From positions 1 through 64,000 of the forward strand of contig NZ_CABUAN010000009.1 of NCBI RefSeq assembly GCF_902489635.1: a stretch of DNA of 64,000 nt, read 5' to 3'. Positions 60,579-64,000 of this stretch are shown here, piece by piece; within the stretch, counting starts at the first letter, position 1, and each line of letters opens with the position of its first letter. A program made the translations under genes and the position numbers. The notes beneath the pieces were generated by a model, which saw nothing but the letters and a program-made list of their open reading frames with translations, was not told the DNA's origin and did not search any database. This DNA comes from an uncultured Porphyromonas sp. (lineage in GTDB: Bacteria > Bacteroidota > Bacteroidia > Bacteroidales > Porphyromonadaceae).

Positions 60579-60690
60579 TGTACCCAAAAACGGCAAAACG
60601 GGTACACGTCATCCCCGATATGTACCCGAAAAGGGCAAAACGGGTACACGTCGTAAGCGATAGGTCCCCGAAATCGCAGACGGGGGCCCC
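60579..60690. repeat. Tandem 42-bp hairpin units
   Basis: Two units (60579-60620, 60621-60662) begin TGTACCC and contain GGCAAAACGGGTACACGTC; GTACCC pairs with GGGTAC in each. A third, diverged unit (60663-60690) keeps the symmetry as GGTCCCC and GGGGGCCCC. There is no gene between 60527 and 61059. Confidence 0.85.
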
Positions 60691-60817
60691 CTTCTCAGTG
60701 GAATCTATTTGATATCTCCCCAGAGTCTAATATCTTACTTGGACGGAAGATTAGACCTGCACCAGATGAGACTGCGTAAAAACTTGATGAAGAGAACACT
60801 CGCTGAGATCTTTTACC

Positions 60818-60839
60818 TATATTTGTAGGCGTGCTGCAC
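60818..60839 (+). promoter_or_regulatory. Promoter with symmetric dyad for the second BspA-like gene
   Basis: TATATTTG (60818-60825), then GTGCTGCAC (60831-60839) at the same 5-nt spacing as GTGTTACAC at 27236. The leader to the ATG at 61060 is about 230 nt; an open frame within it (60851-61063) looks non-coding. Confidence 0.65.
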
Positions 60840-61059
60840 ATGACAGTGGCGTGTGTGCTACGGGAAGCTATAATAACAGCTTTAGTGCCTATAGCCCAGT
60901 CGTTCATAGCAAGCTCACAGCATACGGCTCCTATCAAGAAAAGATAGAAGCTAAACAATTTGTCCCCTCTCCTGTACGATGCCCTTCTCTTCGTATGAAC
61001 AGATGCGCAAGTATTGAAGACCCCACTAAGAAATACTGCTCAACAAACATACTAAAGGC

Positions 61060-62883
61060 ATGAAAGATCATTACATCAAAAAGGCTTTGTGGAGCCTCTG
61101 CCTCATCTCTTCGATAGGGATGAGTGCACAAACTTTTAATCTGGATGGCATCGCTTATGAGGTTAAATCTGCGACTGAACATACCGTCTCTGTGGTGAAA
61201 AACGCCGAGGGGTATACCGGATCGGTTGTCATCCCTGCTTCGGTATCACACGAGGGTGTCGCATACACGGTGACGGCTATCGACTACGAAGCATTTTATG
61301 ACTGCTCTAAGCTCAAGGCGGTCACGCTCCCCATGGGGCTTAAGCAGATAGGGGTTGATGCCTTTAGAGACTGTGTGGGACTCTCTAAGATAGAGATCCC
61401 AGAGAGTGTGGAGACGATCGGAGGTCACGCATTCTCTTGCTGTGAAAATTTACAGACCGTCACTCTTGGTGAGGGCTTGGGACGTATAGGTGAGTATGCC
61501 TTCTACGACTGTGCAGCCCTGAAGAGTGTCTCTGTACCAGGGAGCGTGGAGGTCATCGGAGAGGCTGCTTTCTCTAAGTGCTTCAGCCTCCAGTCTATCG
61601 ATATAGCCGAAGGGGTCGATAGTATATGCGAAGGGGCATTTAGTAAGTGTATCGCTCTGACTGACATCTCTATACCTGGGAGCGTGTCTTATCTCGGAGG
61701 TAATCTGTGTGCTACCTGTGGTAGTCTGACCTCAGTGACGCTAGGCGAGGGGCTTACGGAGCTAGGCGACTATATGTTCGCGGGTTGTGCCGCCCTCCCT
61801 GCTCTAACCTTACCCTCGTCTGTGACGAAGATAGGTGATTATGCTCTATATGGCTGTGCTGCACTCGGAGAGCTGGTCTTGCCTCAAGGGTTGAGTCATG
61901 TCGGGATCTACTCCTTTAAGGATTGCACATCTCTCTCCAAAATCCTCATACCAGGAACGCTCACAGAGGTCTCGCAGGGAGCATTCTCCGGATGTACGGC
62001 ACTAACAGAAGTAACAGCCTCTGAGGGCGTGCAGCGTATCGGAGAGAGTGCTTTTCTAGACTGTACGGCACTCGAAACTGTTAACCTGCCTAGTAGCTTG
62101 GAGCTGGTCTACGACTATGCATTCTCAGGGTGTACGGCACTGCAAAGCATCCATGCAGAGGGCGGACTACGTAATCTAGGCAAGTACGCCTTCCTCAGCT
62201 GCACATCGCTGACAGAGGTCCCACTGGCAGAGGAGATGAGCCATCTTGACGATGGAGCATTCTATGGGTGCTCTCAGCTACAAAAACTGGTCCTACCAAA
62301 GGGACTTACAAGTGTGAGCGACTACCTCTGCGCTGGGTGTACGGCACTCTCCTCACTCACGCTGCCAGCGAGCTTGCAGCGTGTCGGTCAGTACGCTTTT
62401 CAGGAGTGCTCCGCTCTGACCTCTATCGTCATACCTGAGGGGGTTACCTCCATAGGGTCCTCTGCATTCTTCATGTGTGCAGCACTGGCCTCGCTCTCCA
62501 TACCCAGTACTGCGTCTGAGATAGGTTTATTTGCTTTCTCAGGGTGCACAGCGCTGACCTCTATTGAGTCTCATATCACGGATCCGAGTGATACGGAAGC
62601 CTTCGAGACCGAGGCGGATGCTCCTATCTATACGGCGGCAACGCTCTACGTACCCAGCGGCACTAAGGATCGCTACAGAGAGCATAGTCAGTGGCGACTC
62701 TTCAAAAACATCTGCGAGAAGGGGGGCGATGCTAATGCGATCTTCTCGCTTGGCACAGAGACTGAGCCCGTGGAAATACGACGCTTTGACATCTCTGGCA
62801 AGCAACTATCTGAACCTCACGAAGGCGTCAATATCATTGAGATGAGCAACGGAGAATTTCGCAAAGTCTTCGTCAAGGAATAG
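61060..62883 (+). CDS. BspA-like leucine-rich-repeat surface protein
   Basis: A 607-residue protein. Signal peptide to about 23 (SLCLISSIGMSAQ). It has about 20 LRR_5 repeats of 23 residues with the core IGxxAFxxCxALxxVxLPxSL, almost unbroken from about residue 60 to 520; many were probably made by recent duplication. The end IRRFDISGKQLSEPHEGVNI...FRKVFVKE is a T9SS-like tail. Likely an adhesin on the cell surface. It shares promoter layout with the other BspA-like gene at 27399. Confidence 0.9.
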   Translation: MKDHYIKKALWSLCLISSIGMSAQTFNLDGIAYEVKSATEHTVSVVKNAEGYTGSVVIPASVSHEGVAYTVTAIDYEAFYDCSKLKAVTLPMGLKQIGVDAFRDCVGLSKIEIPESVETIGGHAFSCCENLQTVTLGEGLGRIGEYAFYDCAALKSVSVPGSVEVIGEAAFSKCFSLQSIDIAEGVDSICEGAFSKCIALTDISIPGSVSYLGGNLCATCGSLTSVTLGEGLTELGDYMFAGCAALPALTLPSSVTKIGDYALYGCAALGELVLPQGLSHVGIYSFKDCTSLSKILIPGTLTEVSQGAFSGCTALTEVTASEGVQRIGESAFLDCTALETVNLPSSLELVYDYAFSGCTALQSIHAEGGLRNLGKYAFLSCTSLTEVPLAEEMSHLDDGAFYGCSQLQKLVLPKGLTSVSDYLCAGCTALSSLTLPASLQRVGQYAFQECSALTSIVIPEGVTSIGSSAFFMCAALASLSIPSTASEIGLFAFSGCTALTSIESHITDPSDTEAFETEADAPIYTAATLYVPSGTKDRYREHSQWRLFKNICEKGGDANAIFSLGTETEPVEIRRFDISGKQLSEPHEGVNIIEMSNGEFRKVFVKE

Positions 62884-62931
62884 CTGATGAAGTTCTCTCG
62901 TCTCATAAACCAGATGAGGCGTGTAACGATT

Positions 62932-62962
62932 TGTAGGGGCGTACGGCTTGTGCGTCCCTACA
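62932..62962. terminator. Hairpin between convergent genes
   Basis: TGTAGGGGCGTAC and GTGCGTCCCTACA pair with few mismatches. It lies between the BspA-like gene and tsaE and may serve both. Confidence 0.6.
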
Positions 62963-62995
62963 TCATCGCTACTTGCAAGATTTGCGGAATAAAGT

Positions 62996-63421
62996 TTACT
63001 CGGTGAGGAGGGTCAGGAGGCGGGAGCCGTCGGGCTGCGCCTCGATGTGGATGACGGCGGTGTCCTCGGGGAGCAGGGGTGCGATGACGTCGGGCCACTC
63101 GATATAGCAGCGAGCGCCTGAGCGGATATACTCGGCTAGTCCTATCTGGTCGGCATCTGCGAGATTCTCCAGACGGTAGCAGTCTATATGATAGATGGTG
63201 TCGTCGGACTGAGTCGTATAGACGTTGACAATGGCAAAGGTGGGGCTATTGACCACCTCCTCTTCGCTGGCGCCATCGAGACGACACAGCTCGTGAACGA
63301 GCGTCGTCTTGCCGGCTCCTAGGTCTCCCTGGAGGGCGATGACGGGGTAGTCGGCTAGTTGTGTGTGTACCTCCTGGGCGACACGTGGAAGGTCGGCGAG
63401 AGATTGTAGTGTGAGACGCAT
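62996..63421 (-). CDS. tsaE: tRNA threonylcarbamoyladenosine biosynthesis ATPase
   Basis: A 141-residue P-loop ATPase needed for t6A modification of tRNA with TsaB and TsaD. The ATG at 63421 is chosen, giving MRLTLQSLADLPRVAQEV; the longer frame to 63508 overlaps porX. Walker A GDLGAGKTTLVHEL (32-45), SPTFAIVNVY and YHIDCYRL are family motifs. It starts 13 bp after porX. Confidence 0.94.
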   Translation of the reverse strand: MRLTLQSLADLPRVAQEVHTQLADYPVIALQGDLGAGKTTLVHELCRLDGASEEEVVNSPTFAIVNVYTTQSDDTIYHIDCYRLENLADADQIGLAEYIRSGARCYIEWPDVIAPLLPEDTAVIHIEAQPDGSRLLTLLTE

Positions 63422-63434
63422 ATAGCTAGTGGTA

Positions 63435-64000
63435 TTAACGAGGCGTGAGCGTGATACAGGGCACGAGCATCTCCTCCATAGAGATACCCCCGTGCTGGAG
63501 CGTGTCACGGTAGTAATTGACGTAGTAGTTGTAGTTGTTGGGATAGGCGAAGAAGTTCTGCTCGTAGCAGAAGACGTAACTGTCTGTCAGATGGTTGACA
63601 GGAAGACCTATATCCTTAGGTTTGCTGGGTGCGTAGGCCTCCTTGGCGTCGAAGGTGAGACTTTGGCCTAGCTTATAGCGCAGATTGGTCGAAGTGTTGC
63701 GATTGCCGATGATCTTGACCGGCTTGCGGACGCGGACGGAACCATGGTCGGTGGTCAGGATGATCTTGGCGCCCATCTGAGCGACTTGCTCGAAGAGCCG
63801 ATAGGTGGTCGAGTGGCGGAACCAACTCTGCGTCAGGGAGCGGTAAGCGGCCTCACTGCTGGCAAGCTCGCGGATCATCTTGCTCTCGGTGCGAGCGTGC
63901 GATAGCATATCGACGAAATTGAGGACGATGACGTTGAGCTGATTGTCCTCCAGCTCGTTGAGCTGAGCGAGGACTCGCTCGCCGAAGGAGGTCTCGTAGA
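63435..64000 (-). CDS. porX: PorX, T9SS response regulator with PglZ domain (3' part only)
   Basis: The frame stays open to the window edge, so only the C-terminal 188 residues are seen. Reading in from the edge gives ETSFGERVLAQLNELEDN, then NFVDMLSHARTES and TTDHGSVRV, the alkaline-phosphatase-like PglZ core of PorX, ending in MEEMLVPCITLTPR. PorX is the response regulator partner of PorY and, with SigP, controls T9SS genes in P. gingivalis. The receiver domain lies outside. Neighbouring tsaE fits the Bacteroidota arrangement as I recall it. Confidence 0.85.
   Translation of the reverse strand, partial: YETSFGERVLAQLNELEDNQLNVIVLNFVDMLSHARTESKMIRELASSEAAYRSLTQSWFRHSTTYRLFEQVAQMGAKIILTTDHGSVRVRKPVKIIGNRNTSTNLRYKLGQSLTFDAKEAYAPSKPKDIGLPVNHLTDSYVFCYEQNFFAYPNNYNYYVNYYRDTLQHGGISMEEMLVPCITLTPR

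Noticed and set aside
60768..60790. Further MITE end (GAGACTGCGTAAAAAC)
   Set aside because: Only the first 8 bases match the terminal repeat and no second end is found within several hundred bp.
60851..61063. 70-codon frame in the leader of the second BspA-like gene
   Set aside because: No signal peptide or motif, and its stop overlaps the real start. Probably chance.

Overview
The window is chromosomal DNA from a Bacteroidota member, almost certainly a Porphyromonas (the asaccharolytica/uenonis group is my best guess, from general familiarity only). Evidence: promoters of the Bacteroidota type (TAnnTTTG -7 box) instead of sigma70 hexamers; many secreted proteins with type IX secretion (T9SS) C-terminal tails; the 3' part of porX, the T9SS response regulator, at the right edge; TonB-dependent receptors and LRR/BspA-like surface proteins; and a succinate-to-crotonyl-CoA (4-hydroxybutyrate) gene set known from P. 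gingivalis. I see no tRNA, rRNA, CRISPR array, prophage or intact transposase gene.

Layout. 0-5 kb: a GH29 fucosidase, then a secreted LRR protein on the minus strand. 4.86-11.1 kb: a cobalamin riboswitch followed by abfD, a NifU-like gene, cat2, 4hbD and sucD, the complete set converting succinyl-CoA to crotonyl-CoA. 11.6-12.9 kb: two tandem GYF_2/CD225-like membrane proteins. 13-18.3 kb: two outer-membrane barrel proteins. 18.7-21.5 kb: pdxJ, exbB, exbD and a TonB protein. 21.5-24.4 kb: a DJ-1 family protein and two ABC-2 permeases. 24.5-34 kb: secreted and surface proteins (LRR, BspA-like, Ig-like lipoprotein), including an AT-rich pair (an S74 chaperone-domain protein and a metzincin-like protease) lying between 34-bp direct repeats. 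34.2-38.2 kb: NlpC/P60 lipoprotein, pth, S4 protein, glycosyltransferase, membrane protein. 38.2-42.3 kb (minus): TonB receptor, DUF4374 lipoprotein, small membrane protein. 42.6-45.4 kb (minus): prfC and a DegT-like protein lacking its PLP lysine. 45.5-51 kb (minus): mnmG-uvrC-dtd-mazG-deoC, with a parS-like palindrome between mnmG and uvrC. 51.5-57.5 kb: a porin, an intergenic region rich in DnaA-box-like motifs, then rbfA-lolE-DUF4924-rmlD-MATE (minus). 58-64 kb: PepSY-like lipoprotein, two T9SS cargo candidates, tsaE and partial porX.

Non-coding structure is unusually rich. Three repeat classes fill the intergenic spaces: (1) a composite element of about 400 bp with several CCACGTGG palindromes, triplicated CTTCGGAGGAAT units and a terminal GGGCTGAC/GTCAGCCC hairpin (window edge, 18.4, 26.3-27.0, 51.1 and 57.6 kb); (2) a 175-bp MITE-like element with GAGACTGTTGCA terminal inverted repeats (1.7, 11.2 and 27.0 kb, plus a 20-bp scar at 9.7 kb); (3) arrays of degenerate TTAGAGR heptamers and GGCTGTTGGCTA-type units.

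The most notable points are the B12 riboswitch in front of a B12-independent pathway that competes with B12-dependent methylmalonyl-CoA mutase for succinyl-CoA; the origin-like and parS-like sequences 4 kb apart; two BspA-like genes sharing a promoter followed by a symmetric, covarying dyad; and the AT-rich island.
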